A DNA stretch of 64,000 nucleotides, from positions 58,153 to 122,152 of the forward strand of contig JAUIRK010000729.1 of the NCBI GenBank assembly GCA_030549495.1, read 5' to 3'. Below, piece by piece: positions 1 to 11,009 of this stretch (the first letter of the stretch is position 1; the number at the start of each line of letters is the position of its first letter). The translations under genes were made by a program, and so were the position numbers. Origin of the DNA: Nectonema munidae. Lineage: Eukaryota > Nematomorpha > Nectonematoida > Nectonematidae. Under the pieces are notes generated by a model. It was not told the origin of the DNA, did not search any database, and saw only the letters and a program-made list of their open reading frames with translations.

Positions 1-986
1 TTATGCCTTGATCCAACGGTTGTAATATGGATGTTGTATTTGCTGGAAGAAAAGCAAGCTTCACGTGGCTTTTTTCAAAGTGAACGTGTGAAGAGGCATT
101 ATCAAGAAATAATAAAAATTTTCTTTTTTGAAATCTTATTTTGGAGTTAAGTTCATCAAGATATTCCTCAAATAAGGAACCAGTCATCCACACTTTCCTG
201 TTGAATTTCCATGTAACCGGCAAACGCTCCGTGTCAATCGATTTAAAACATCTTGGCTTTTGAGCTCGCCCAATTATCAAGGGTTTTAACTAAATTATAA
301 AAAACAAATTTTATTTAAAATTAGAAAAAATATTTAAAAAAATTTGTTTTTACCTTTTCTCCAATCATGCTACAAGTCAAGATTATTGTTATTCTCTCCT
401 TAGAAAACTTGATTCCTTTGACATCATCATTTTTGAAGGACAAAGTTTTGTCCGGCAAAGCTCGAAAAAATAAACCAGTCTCATCACAATTAAAAATATT
501 TTCCGGCTTATACCCTTCGCATAAGTGATGAATACTCTTTTTCCAATCATTAACAAATTCCAAATTTACATCTCCCCTTTCTCCACAAACTGTAAGTTGC
601 TTTATATCGTGTCTTTTTGTCCATTTGCTAAGCCAACCTTTGAAGCTTTAAAGTTTTCAATATCCATTTTTTCAGCGAATTGTTCGGCCTTAGCTCTTAT
701 TATGGGTCCAGAAACAGGAATATTCTTGTCGCGTGCAGTTTTAAACCAGCTAAGCATTAATTCATCAATATCAGTAAACTTTGTTTTAATCACTCTAAAT
801 TTTGATGCACATGATGCTTTGCTTTCAATTTTATATTTATCCTTAGCCTTCAAAATATCGTAGATGGTTGACTTGCCTAAAGAGTTTTTTTATTGTTGCT
901 TCGGCAACGCTCAACCTTTTTTCAACATCATTTATCAAACTTATTTTTGAATTTAAGTCAAGCTCATTTCTTTTTCTTTTAGGCAT
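1..986 (-). pseudogene. pogo/Tigger-type (Tc1-mariner superfamily) transposase, broken, runs off left edge
   Basis: The protein read from ATG 986 down to base 1 follows the order of Tigger/jerky transposases. A basic start (MPKRKR) and a CENP-B-type helix-turn-helix end in GKSTIYDILKAK. A second DNA-binding region follows, then the DDE core: the first catalytic Asp lies in NCDETGLFF (about 470-500) and the second in LLFLDNASSH, followed by TSILQPLDQG near base 10. These motifs are seen directly, and the family role is cut-and-paste transposition at TA. Two shifts of frame are visible, one in the A-run near 885-892 and one near 635-645. A 64-base intron lies at 290-353. The third catalytic Asp and the C-terminus lie beyond the window. 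The coding part is only lightly damaged, so the copy is probably fairly young. Confidence 0.85.
290..353 (-). other. Intron inside the pogo transposase
   Basis: On the minus strand the reading frame ends MIGEK, followed by GTAAAA, an AT-rich stretch, and TTTATAATTTAG. It then resumes in phase 0 as LKPLIIGRAQKPRCFK. That restores the contiguous Tigger family order (in relatives, a GK...NPRCFK block directly follows the segment before the junction). The length is 64 bases with GT and AG ends. This is a splice prediction from sequence alone. Confidence 0.75.
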
Positions 987-1254
987 TTTGTTTTTTCAAA
1001 CCAATGAAGAAAAGGTGCACAAAAATTCAATTATTTTATCTACAAATAAAAAAACGTTCAAATATAATGCGAATTTTTCAAGTTTAAGATAAAATAAATT
1101 ACCATTTTAGTTTTATGAAACGTAAAAAGTATAAAAATAATAATGGACTCTTAAAAAAGCAAGAAATAACATGAATTTAAGCGCAAATTCCGGTTTAAAT
1201 AACAATATTTTGTCTGTTCGGAATAAATTTTTTTTCCGGTTTCCAAAATTTCGA

Positions 1255-2530
1255 ATTCCGGTTTATTTTAGTTGGCATAACGTATTAAGTATAGGCAAAT
1301 TTCCATCTTTAAGTTTAACAGGGAGTTTCGCTGCCGTTTCGGGTGGGTTGCGACTACAAGATCAAAATTTTTGAGTTCCTCTTTTATTGACTCGCATGTT
1401 TCATCTGCATCTTCACGCATTTTCTTGATGGTTTCTAATGTACTGTTGATCAAGCGAATGCCTGCTGTTAAGTCACAATCGCGGCACTGCAAAAGCTTGT
1501 CGACAGGCTGCAGAATGGTGAGCAGTTTGTATACACAGTGTGCAATAAACATGAATTGCTCACTGCGCAGCTGTTTCAGCAGACTGGCATCTTCGATACA
1601 CAGAGCAGCATCACATCCTGCTTCTTCACACGTCTCGAGGAGGTCAACCAGATGCTGGTGGTTATCCAGGATGGCTGACGTCGTTGCTAGATGACCGGTC
1701 TAGCGTTGCTCAAGAAGACGCTTTAATATTTTCAGTGTTGGTAGGATCACGAGTTCCATCGGATTTTAGCGTGTACCACGGAATATCAGCTGATTTAACA
1801 TCGGCAGCAACTTTTCTCAGCACAACATTCTTCATGATCGCAATCAGTTCATTCTGCACCATAGCAGACGTATAGCTGGCATTCTTTGGCACAGTCTTAA
1901 ATATGTTTCGGAGCTTTTCGTCTTTTTGCATGGTATACCCAAAGAGTCTAAGAAACAGACCAGAAGGCTCATCCATGCTTTCTTGATCCAGAGTATCCAT
2001 ACCACTGTATTTGTCGCCCCTCAGAGGAAGTTCAATAATGCACAAAAACTGGATATCTTGAGCAATGGATCTCAAGTAATACCTGTTTTTGTCGAGCTGC
2101 GTTTCATTAACCAGCGTTGACACACGTTTATCTGTACCTCGGACGTTTCTTTCTTTCCATATAGCCATGGCCTGTACATGAGCAGCGCTGGTGCTATGCT
2201 TGTTTAAGCCTTTGTTGCTTTCCAAAGCGTGTCGCCAGTTGGTATAGCCGCTGACTATGAACTGTTTATCTGCACTATGTTTTGAAAAATGTCGACAGCA
2301 GTAACAATACGCTGCTTTCTTTTCCATCGAAAATTCCAGCCAGTCCCTACCATTATACCACGAAACCTGAAAGTCACGTTGCTTCGTTCCAAACTTAGCC
2401 GGAGCATAAGAACTGTGCCGTGGTTGTACAGATTTTTCATTAATCTTTCCAAGATCTGATGGTGAGCCAGACTCTACTGATGTCATCGGAATAGTTTTAA
2501 CAAACTTGGACAAAGACATATCGAAAAACA
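1255..2530 (-). pseudogene. hAT transposase fragment, ZMYM1/TTF-zinc-finger type
   Basis: The minus-strand reading holds a TTF-type zinc finger: WYNGRDWLEFSMEKKAAYC, then CYCCRHFSK, a GYTNWRHA block and conserved His. A DUF4371-like part follows (IAQDIQFLCIIELPLRG), then the first catalytic-Asp neighbourhood of ZMYM1-like hAT proteins (LKSDGTRDPTNTENI, about 1715-1760). After a break around 1560-1710, a further 94 residues run to about 1268, where similarity ends. The usual C-terminal dimerisation domain is missing, so the copy is truncated at its 3' end. The real N-terminus is probably near MSLSKFVKTIPMTSVE (about 2475-2525), since the upstream extension to 2771 has no family character. TTF-type ZMYM1-like hAT elements are common in invertebrates and fish. 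No terminal inverted repeats were found. Confidence 0.8.
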
Positions 2531-3183
2531 CGTCTTTAAAAAGACTTCCAAAAAACGTCATAAATTTGCTGTATTCAATGAATCCGTCAATAATAAGGTG
2601 CTGATCGAGCCAACAATGAACTTGCTTACCTTGAAATTTTGTGACATGAACTGATAAAGTGAAAATGCCCTGAGACAGTGAATAATGAGGAATACAATAC
2701 AGCTGGACTGTGCCTAAACATTGCAACACTGCTACACGGTGTACGAGATAGACGCAGACAGAGATTCCCACCTAAGCGCCCAAGTTGGTAAATTTACAGC
2801 CCAGAGACTTATCCCAGGGGATCTAAGATAAAAAGAAAGCAATAGAAAGAAAGATATATTTGCAAAAAGATACGTATAAACAAAAAAAAGTGATAAATAA
2901 AAAAAAATATGCTGTACAAATTACTTAATGAAATAATTGAGTTAGATGCTTTTTACATTTCTTTTATTGATGGAATGGAAAATTAAAAAGAAGCCATTGA
3001 AAACTTGAGGAAATTCAAAATCAAACCGAAATTTAAAAAAAAAAAGCAATAGAATGTCTGATCAAATGTATTGTTATGGTTGTTCCAACTTTTTTAATTG
3101 CTTTGTTCTTATAGTAGAATTGTACTTTACTATTTAATTTAGTTTAATTCATGTGAAACTTTTTTTACAGACCTAATTTTTTG
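2531..3183. other. Spacer between two hAT elements
   Basis: This is AT-rich sequence with A-runs. No coding similarity was recognised. It may include the untranslated left part of the hAT element that begins at 3184, but I could not identify a CAGTG-type terminus here. Confidence 0.4.
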
Positions 3184-5190
3184 ATGCCGAAAAAAATTAC
3201 TTACTCACAAAAATTCCGTAATGAGTGGTTGCAAGATGATACTTTAAAAGATTGGCTTGCCAAAGTTATTGGGGATGACTCCAAAGCTTTTTGCAAGAGG
3301 TGTAAATGTGAAATTAAAGCCAAGTATCAAGATTTAAAACAACATAAGACTACTAAGAAACATATTTCCACTGATCCTTCCAAAATCAGTAAAATATATT
3401 CATTTGTTGATAAATCAACTGATTTGTCTAATCTTGAAGGTAGTATTTCATTATACATGTGCTGTCACTCATCTATAAGTACTTGTGAACACCTAGTTGA
3501 CATGTTGAAGAATAAGGTTCATGATAGTAAAGTAGTGAAAGATCTCAAGTTATACAGAACTAAATGTTCCAAAATCATAACTAATGTTCTTTTCCCTCAT
3601 TTTGAATTGGACTTGCGCGAGGACATAGGTGAAAGTAAATATAGTTTGCTGATAGATGTGTCGAATGATATCAGTGTCACAAAAATGCTTGGTCTTTCGA
3701 TAATTTATTACAGTTTCAAAGAAAAAAAAGTTGTTACAACTTATCTCAGTTTGGTCGAAATAAAAGAGTGCTCTGCCGATGACATCGTGGATGCCATAAA
3801 ATTCATATTGAACTCAAAAAATCTTGATTTGTCCAAGTTAGTTGCTATAGGAACTGACAATGCAAGTGTGATGATAGGTGTTAACAACGGAGTTTACACT
3901 AAATTGAAGAAAGAAAACCCTCACCTCATATTGATAAGGTGCACATGTCACTCAATTCAACTCGCTACATCATATGCAACGGCTGAAAGTTTGCCTAGGA
4001 ATTTGACATATATGATTGCAGAAACAAGCAAGTGGTTTGCTTACTCTGCCATCAGGCAAAGAAAATATAGAGAGTTATATCAATCCTTAAATGATAATGC
4101 TCAGCCATTGAAAATCCAGAAAATTTGTCAAACCAGATGGTTGAGTTTACAAACAAGTGTTGAGAGAATACTAGATCAATGGAATGAGCTCAAAACTCAT
4201 TTTGATTTCACAAGAAAGTCTGAAAAATGCTACTCAGCCGAGATTCTTTACCAAGTGTTTTCGGATGACACAAATTTGTTATACTTTCTTTTTTTGTCAC
4301 CGATTTTACTTGAAGTTAGAAAGATAAATAAAATGTTCGAGTCGAATAACATTGATAAAGTTCTTCTTCTTGATGAATTAACTTTACTTATTCGATCAAT
4401 TGCTAAAAGAATCATGTCTCAATCGTGTAAATTATGTCCGATTGAGGATAACATTTTAGATCATTTGAACCCTGTTCCTTATTTGGGTTACAAGTTTGAG
4501 ACTAAAATGAATGAAATGAAGCTGAAAAATATAATAAATGGCGCCGCTGAAATGGTAATCAGAGGAAGATCTCGGGATTTTTTAATTGAATTGTACAAAC
4601 AATTAAAACAAAGACTACCTGAGAATATGAGTATTTTGAAAAATATTTCTTTTTTTTCTGTGAAACAAGTTTTACAGCAGGTCAAAACTCTAAAGGCCAT
4701 TCTATAATATTATCAGTTCTTTTGGTGGCAGTAGTGAAGTTATGGCGAAAATTGAGTATCAACTAAATAAAATTAATTTAGTAGATTGGATAAACAAATC
4801 TGATACCGACCTTTTTTGGAAAGAAGTTGGGGATTTTAAAGACGCCTCAGGATCTAATCCTTTTTTGAATTACATAAACTTGCCATTTCAGTATTGATTT
4901 TACCTCACTCAAATGCTGAAATAGAGCGTGTTTTTAGCGCGATGAATCATGTCAAAACAAAAAAAAGAAATGCGAAGACACTCAATTTGCTGAATGCAAT
5001 TTTAACAGTGAAATTTGGTCTGCAAGGAAAAAATAAGTGTTGTTTTAATTATTTCCTACCAACGAAGGTAACGAAAAACATTGGTACACTAGCTACATAT
5101 AAAGCAACTAATATTCTTCCAGAACGTTTCAAAAGTAATGAAATGAGTGAAAAAGAAATGGAAGAAATTTTTGAAATTTCGATTGTTTGA
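3184..5190 (+). pseudogene. hAT transposase, BED-like zinc finger type, almost complete
   Basis: The first ATG is at 3184 (preceded by TTG). A BED-like finger (CKRC ... H-x5-H) lies at about residues 38-62. The RNase H-like core shows LLIDVSND, then TDNASVMIGVNNG, the hAT CxxH signature in RCTCHSIQL and the RWLSL block. The main frame stops at 4707. The matching sequence continues in another frame across 4709-4893 and then in a third frame at 4894-5190, with the hAT dimerisation motif SNAEIERVFSAMN and a C-terminal tail. So at least two frame breaks disable an otherwise full-length hAT transposase. It would act in the nucleus as a cut-and-paste transposase making 8-bp duplications. A possible right end, GGTGGCAGCACTG, lies at about 5288-5300. 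I could not find its left partner. Confidence 0.85.
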
Positions 5191-5343
5191 TATTTATTTT
5201 TTTAAATTAACGTCTTTTTAATAAATATTTTTCTAGATTATTTTAGATTTTTTTCTTCCGGATTTTGGATTTTTTCTAAAGAAAAAAGGTGGCAGCACTG
5301 TTTTAGATATTCCTTTAGATTACTATAAACTTGTTTTATCTTG

Positions 5344-5753
5344 ATGTCCCAAAATAAAAAATTTAAAACATCAAAAATTACTTCATACTTTAATTATCAT
5401 GAAAAAACACGTCAAAATGAAGAGATTCAGATATCTGAAATTGAAACAAATAATACAGGTAATACATTTATTACTGGGCGTGAGAAAATTTTGAACAAGC
5501 TTGATTCCAATGAGGATGTATCTTTTGATAATTGGCAGACTCCAAATCATCCATCTAGTTCTTCTATTCCTACAAAAGTGACTCAAACTCAAAAAATATA
5601 TTTCCAAGAAAATTGGTATGAAAAATACCCCTGGATTCATTATGAACCCGCTTTAAAAAAGGTACTTTGTTTCTACTGTGCACAAGCAGAAAAACAAGGT
5701 ACCTTGAAAATAGCAAGAAACAAAGAACCTGCCTTTATTTCAGAAGGCTTTAA
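5344..5753 (+). pseudogene. N-terminal piece of a second ZMYM1-type hAT transposase, cut by a TTAA insertion
   Basis: From ATG 5344 the protein has a low-complexity Ser/Thr/Asn-rich leader. It then shows a TTF zinc finger start: FQENWYEKYPWIHYEP, followed by VLCFYCAQAEKQG and AFISEGF. In the family this is followed by an NWxxA block. Here the frame runs into the TTAA at 5750-5753 and the inverted repeat of the piggyBac-like element begins at 5754. The rest of the hAT gene does not reappear after either insertion, so the downstream part was lost or was never present. It differs from the fragment at 1255-2530 in sequence and orientation and is an independent insertion. Confidence 0.75.
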
Positions 5754-6189
5754 CCCTATTAGTGCTGGGGGGCGTAAAACGCCCCCCCTTCACTAAAAAA
5801 TTAATTCTAGAAAATTGGCTAAATCATATCCCTTCAAATTTGGTGTCTTTTCCTAAAATCGCTAGCTGCATCTTTTGAAACCATTTTCATGGTAGTTGAA
5901 TGACCCCTTCATGTCCAAAACTGTCAATCAAAATGAAAAATTTTAATTTTTCAGCAAAATTTTGACATTATTTGTACTTAACCTTATAACTTAGGATCTA
6001 TATTATATAATACCCTGAAAATTTATAATTATATACAGTTTGGAACGCATAACACTTTATATATTTAATTTTTTCAATAATCATGGCTACTTTTTAGAAA
6101 ATGTCAATCAAAATTTTGATTGATCAAAAATATATCTAATAAAATATACCTTCAAATTTTACATAAAATATATGTTTTTATACTAAATC

Positions 6190-7530
6190 GGTCATGCTGT
6201 TTTCATTTCTGGACTCATTTTTTACGTTTAGGATCTGAAAATACCTATAAGTGTTAATCAAATTTGCGGTTTACTTCTAAAAATTATCTCCAAAAACGTT
6301 CATTCAAATTTTACACTGAAATATATGTGTTATACTAAATCGGTCATGCTGGTTTCATTTCTGGACTCATTTTTTACGTTTAGGATGTGAAAATATCTAT
6401 AAGTGTTAATCAAATTTGCGCTTTACTTCTAAAAATTGTCTCCAAAAACATTCATTCAAATTTTACAATGAAATATATGTTTTATACCAAATCAACCATG
6501 CTGTTTTCATTTCTCAACTCATTTTTCACATTTAGAGGTTTTAAAATATCAGTCAAAATTTGCGGTTTACTTCTAAAAGCTATCTCCAAAAATATTCTCT
6601 CAATTTTACATGAAATATTTGTTTTCATTTTTGAACTCATTTGTTACATTTAGGATTTGAAAATACCTATAAGTATAAATCAAATTTGCGGTTTACTTCT
6701 GAAAATTGTCTCCAAAAATATTCTCTTGAAATATATGTTTTTATAGCAAATCAATCATGCTGTTTTCATTTCTGAACAAATTTTTTACATTTAGGTTGTG
6801 AAAATACCTATAAGTGTTCATCAAATTTGCGGTTTACTTCTAAAAATTGTCTACAAAAACATTCATTCAAATTTTACAATTAAATATATGTTTTTATACC
6901 AAATCAACCATGCTAGTTTCATTTATGGACTCAATTTTTGCAGTTTGAATTTGAAAATACATATAAGTATCAATTAAATTTGCGTTTAGTTCTAAAATTT
7001 GTTTTTATAGCAAATATATCATGATGATTTCATTTCTGAACACAGTTTTCGTATTTAGAGGTTTTACTGCTAGTGTCAATCAAATTTGCAGTTTATGTCT
7101 GAAAACTATATCCCAAAATATTCTCTCTAATTTTACATGAAATATATGTTTTTATACGAATTCGACCATGATAATTTTTATTTCTGAAATCATTTTTTGC
7201 ATTTAGAGGTTTTAAATGTCTGAAAGTGTCAATCAAATTTTCGATTTACGTCTAATGTCTACAGAAATATTTTTGAAATTTAAATAAAATATCTGTTTTT
7301 AGGCCAAATGGAAGATGCTGGTTTCATTTTTGGACTCAAGTTTGGCATTTATGGTTTTAAAGTATCTGAAAGCTTGAATCAGATTTGCGGTTTACTTCTA
7401 GATACTGTCTTCAAAAAAAATAAAATATCTATTTTATACCAAATTGACAATGCTTATTTTATTTCTGTACTGGATTTTGGATAATACGGTTAAAAAATAT
7501 CTCGAAGTGGCAATTGAATTAGTAATGTAT
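6190..7530. repeat. Tandem array, about 145-bp monomer (inside element A)
   Basis: The motif TTTGCGGTTTACTTCTAAAA recurs at about 6264, 6413, 6557, 6684, 6825, 6980, 7085, 7233 and 7383. It is followed each time by a conserved block around TCATGCTGTTTTCATTTCTG and ATTTTTTACATTTAG. Spacings are mostly 127-155 bases, with one short unit of about 105. Units are diverged and degrade toward the right. A shorter version of the same array lies inside element B. Confidence 0.85.
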
Positions 7531-8539
7531 GCTTGAAAATCAGTTCTGTAAAAAAATTTCAAAAAATGGCTGCATATTAGGTATATAGTAAAAATATACT
7601 TTTTTTTTTGTATATTTTGGCTTATAATACTTTCTACAATCATCTTGAGTATGAAATATTTATTAAAAAAAATAAAACGTATTATATAATCTTTTGAAAA
7701 TTTGTATGAGAGAAGTAACCAAGTTGAAAACTAATTGAAAAGAAAACATGTGATTAAAACAAAAAATTAAAAAAATATATGTATCTTTACTAAATGGAAG
7801 ATCTACCATGTTCTAATGAACTAGGAAGTGGTTTAATTATATACTTCAAAAAAGATTTTGACTGTGAAAAAGAAGTTCCTCTTTTACAAATGAAAAATAT
7901 TTAATTCTATAGCTTATCATCTAGGATTACAGTTAACATTTAGCTAAGATGTGTAGGAAATCTGAAAATTTAGAATAGGTCAAATTTATCAAAAATGGTA
8001 CAGATGCCAATATGTGAGAATTTAGTCACTATCAAGATATTTTTAATTTAAATTGAATTTGTTCATCTTTTTCCTTTTGTGTCAAAGAAGTAATTTTTTA
8101 GATGAAGAACGTTGACAACTTTTTGTAATTGAACAATCAACATCACGAATTATTCATCAGAAAAAAACCTTTGAAATGAGATTGGTTTAAAAATATTCAG
8201 GCCTGAGAGGAAAAAAGGAATTTTATCCTTATAAAAAAATTTTCCAACACACATTGAAGAATATAAATTTCTAATGAAAAAAGAGCTACCAAGAAAGGAT
8301 CATCATAGAATGAATACCAAAATTACATACTGTAAATTATAATATGACGTAGAGACTACGAGCCGATAATGAATTTGTAGCCAAAAAGATGGAGATCCTA
8401 TCGAGTTACATAAGTTACTGTAGAATGAAATATTTTAAGTGAATTAAACACCTAAAGTTGGTTTATTAAATAAATTAAGAAAATAATTACCAGAGAAAAC
8501 TGCAAGTAGAAGTTATTTTTATGTTTATATATTTGACAT

Positions 8540-9570
8540 TGATTTACAGGTTTAATCGATTTTTTGACAGGTTTTATTGTTTTCATAAAAAATAAACATC
8601 ACCATTAAATTCTGCATATTGAAATGTATAAAAAAAACTTTAAAAGAATTAAAATTTTAATTTTGACATGGGCTGTAATATTTAAATTATTTTGTCAGGT
8701 TTGACTAATATTTATAATAAAAAAAGGGAATATAACCAGTAAACACAGCCTACTTGAAAATGGGTATATGTGTGTAAAATGCCATGCACGGTAAACTTCA
8801 TCACCTCCCTATACTTTCTATTAAACGTAATTCTCTAATTCAAAAAACCGTGCCTGATCCTTTCTTTTTGGGATAAATCAATTTTTTGACAGTTTTGATT
8901 GATTTTTATAAAAAAAATGAATATCACCACTGAATTACGCATGCTTAAAAATGGGTGTATATGTGTAAAAAACTTGATATACTAATTTAGATAAAAAGTT
9001 CCTTTTTGAGATGAGCTGTCATATTTAGATCAATTTTTTGACAGGTTTGATTGATTTTCATAAAAAATGAATATCACAACTGAATTCAGCATATTTGAAA
9101 ATGGGTATAAATGTGTAAAAAACTTTATAAACTTATTTAGATAAAAAGTTCCTTTTTGAGATGAGTTGTCACATTTAGATCAATTTTTTGACAGGTTTGA
9201 TTGATTTTCATAAAAAAATGAATATCACCACTGAATTCAGCATATTTGAAAATGGGTATACATGTGTAAAAAACGTTATATACTTATTTAGATAAAAAGT
9301 TCCTTTTTGAGATGAGTTGTCACATTTAGATCAATTTTTTGACAGGTTTGATTGATTTTCATAAAAAATGAATATCACCACTGAATTCAACATATTTGAA
9401 AATGGGTATACATGCGTAAAAAACTTTATATAATTATTTAAATAAATAGTTCCTTTTTGAGATGAGCTGTCAAATATAAATCAATTTTTTGACAGGTTTG
9501 ATTGATTTTGATAAAAAATGGACATCACCACTGAATTCAGCATAGTTGAAATATATATGTAACATCAAAA
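8540..9570. repeat. Tandem array, about 149-bp monomer (inside element A)
   Basis: The motif TTTTTTGACAGGTTTGATTG recurs at about 8560, 8885, 9035, 9183, 9332 and 9483, with a diverged copy near 8690. It is followed by ATGAATATCACCACTGAATT, a GAAAATGGGTATA block and TTCCTTTTTGAGATGAG. The last four units are very alike, with spacings of 149-151 bases, which suggests recent expansion or homogenisation at the right side of the array. Confidence 0.9.
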
Positions 9571-9670
9571 ATATTTATAAAAATTTATTAATCTCTGAGA
9601 AAAATAGGGGGGCACTTTACGCCCCCCAGCACTTGAGCGGACAAATTTTGCCCAGCACTAATAGGGTTAA

Positions 9671-9695
9671 CCCTATTATTATATCCTAAATTAAG
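9671..9695. other. 25-bp spacer with relic piggyBac-like terminus
   Basis: Between elements A and B the spacer reads CCCTATTATTATATCC and ends in TTAAG just before the TTAA of element B. Its first eight bases equal the terminal eight bases of the elements, and TTAA stands on both sides. It looks like the leftover end of a third insertion or a failed excision footprint. Confidence 0.4.
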
Positions 9696-9699
9696 TTAA

Positions 9700-11005
9700 C
9701 CCTATTAGTGCTGGGTGGCGTAAAAAATTAATTGTAGAAAATTGGCTGAATCATATCCCTTCAAATTTTGTGACTTTTCCTAAAATCGCTAGCTGAATCT
9801 TTTGAAACCATTTTCATGGTAGTTGAATGACTCTTTCATGTCCAAAACTCAATCAAAATTAAAAATTAAAAATTTTCATCAATATTTTGACATTATCTGT
9901 ACTTAACCTTATAACTTAGGATCTATATTATATAATACCTTAAAAATTTATAATTATATACAGTTTGGAACGCATAACACTTTATATATTTAATTTTTTC
10001 AATAATCATGGCTACTTTTTAGAAAATGTCAATCAAAATTTTGATTGATCAAAAAATTATCTAATTAAATATACCTTCAAAGTTTACATAAAATATATGT
10101 TTTTATACTAAATCGGTCATGCTGTTTTCATTTCTGGACTCATTTTTTACATTTATGATTTGGAAATACCTATAAGGGTTAATCAAATTTGCGGTTTATT
10201 TCTGAAAATTGTCTCCAAAAACATTCCTTCAAATTTTACAAAAAATATATGTGTTATACTAAATCGGTCATGCTGGTTTCATTTCTGGAATTATTTTTTA
10301 CGTTTAGGATATGGAAATACCTATAAGTGTTAATCAAATTTGCGGTTTACTTCTAAAAATTATCTCCAAAAACATTTATTCAAATTTTACAATGAAATAT
10401 ATGTGTTATACTAAATCAGCCATGCTGGTTTCATTTCTGGACTCATTTTTTACGTTTAGGATGTGAAAATACCTATAAGTGTTAATCAAATTTGCGGTTT
10501 ACTTCTGAAAATTTTCTCCAAAAACATTAATTCAAATTTTACAATGAAATATGTTTTATACCAAATAAACCATACTGTTTTCATTTCTGAACTCATTTTT
10601 AACATTTAGAGGTTTTAAAATATCAGTCAAAATTTGCGGTTTACTTCTAAAAGCTATCTTTAAAAATATTCTCTCAATTTTACTTGAAATATTTATTTTT
10701 ATACCAAATCGATCATGCTGTTTTCATTTTTGAACTCATTTTTTACATTTAGAGTTTGAAAATACCTATAAGTATTAATCAAATTTGCCGTTTACTTCTA
10801 AAATTGTCTCAAAAAATATTCTTGATTTTGATTGACAATTTTGGACATGAAGGGGTCATTCAACTACCATGAAAATGGTTTCAAAAGATGCAACTAGCGA
10901 TTTTAGGAAAAGTCACAAAATTTGAAGGGATATGATTCAGCCAATTTTCTACAATTAATTTTTTAGTGAAGTGGGGGGCGTTTTACGCCCCCAGCACTAA
11001 TAGGG
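9700..11005. mobile_element. Non-autonomous piggyBac-like element B (1.3 kb)
   Basis: The ends are CCCTATTAGTGCTGG and its inverse, with TTAA on the left (9696-9699) and TTTA on the right (11006-11009), one base off a perfect duplication. The inverted repeats are long. The left end is repeated in inverse orientation over roughly 170 bases up to 11005, including the block around TCCTAAAATCGCTAGCTG and ATTTTCATGGTAGTTGAATG. Its left end closely matches the left end of element A. The interior contains about four to five units of the 145-bp array of element A but none of the 149-bp array. No coding sequence is present. B may represent a shorter ancestral form, or a deletion derivative in which the right end was replaced by an inverted copy of the left end. 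Confidence 0.8.
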
Positions 11006-11009
11006 TTTA

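Larger units (their letters stand above)
5754..9666. mobile_element. Non-autonomous piggyBac-like element A with internal satellite arrays (3.9 kb)
   Basis: The element begins CCCTATTAGTGCTGG and ends with the inverse (CAGCACTAATAGGG). It is flanked by TTAA on both sides (5750-5753 and 9667-9670), the target duplication of the piggyBac superfamily. Just inside the left end is a GC-rich palindrome, GGGGGCGTAAAACGCCCCC; the right end carries GGGGGGCACTTTACGCCCCCC-like sequence (about 9607-9627) plus an extra partial copy of the terminal motif. No transposase is present. The interior has an array of about 145-bp units (about 6190-7530), a non-repeated middle, and a second array of about 149-bp units (about 8540-9570). 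Assignment to piggyBac rests on TTAA plus the CCC start; no helper transposase with matching ends was seen in the window. Confidence 0.75.

Noticed and set aside
525-1875. Plus-strand open frames of 60-110 residues
   Set aside because: They lie opposite the pogo and hAT transposase readings, which carry the recognisable motifs.
6190-9570. CRISPR-like repeat array
   Set aside because: Units are long, contiguous and without spacers; this is tandem satellite in a eukaryotic genome.
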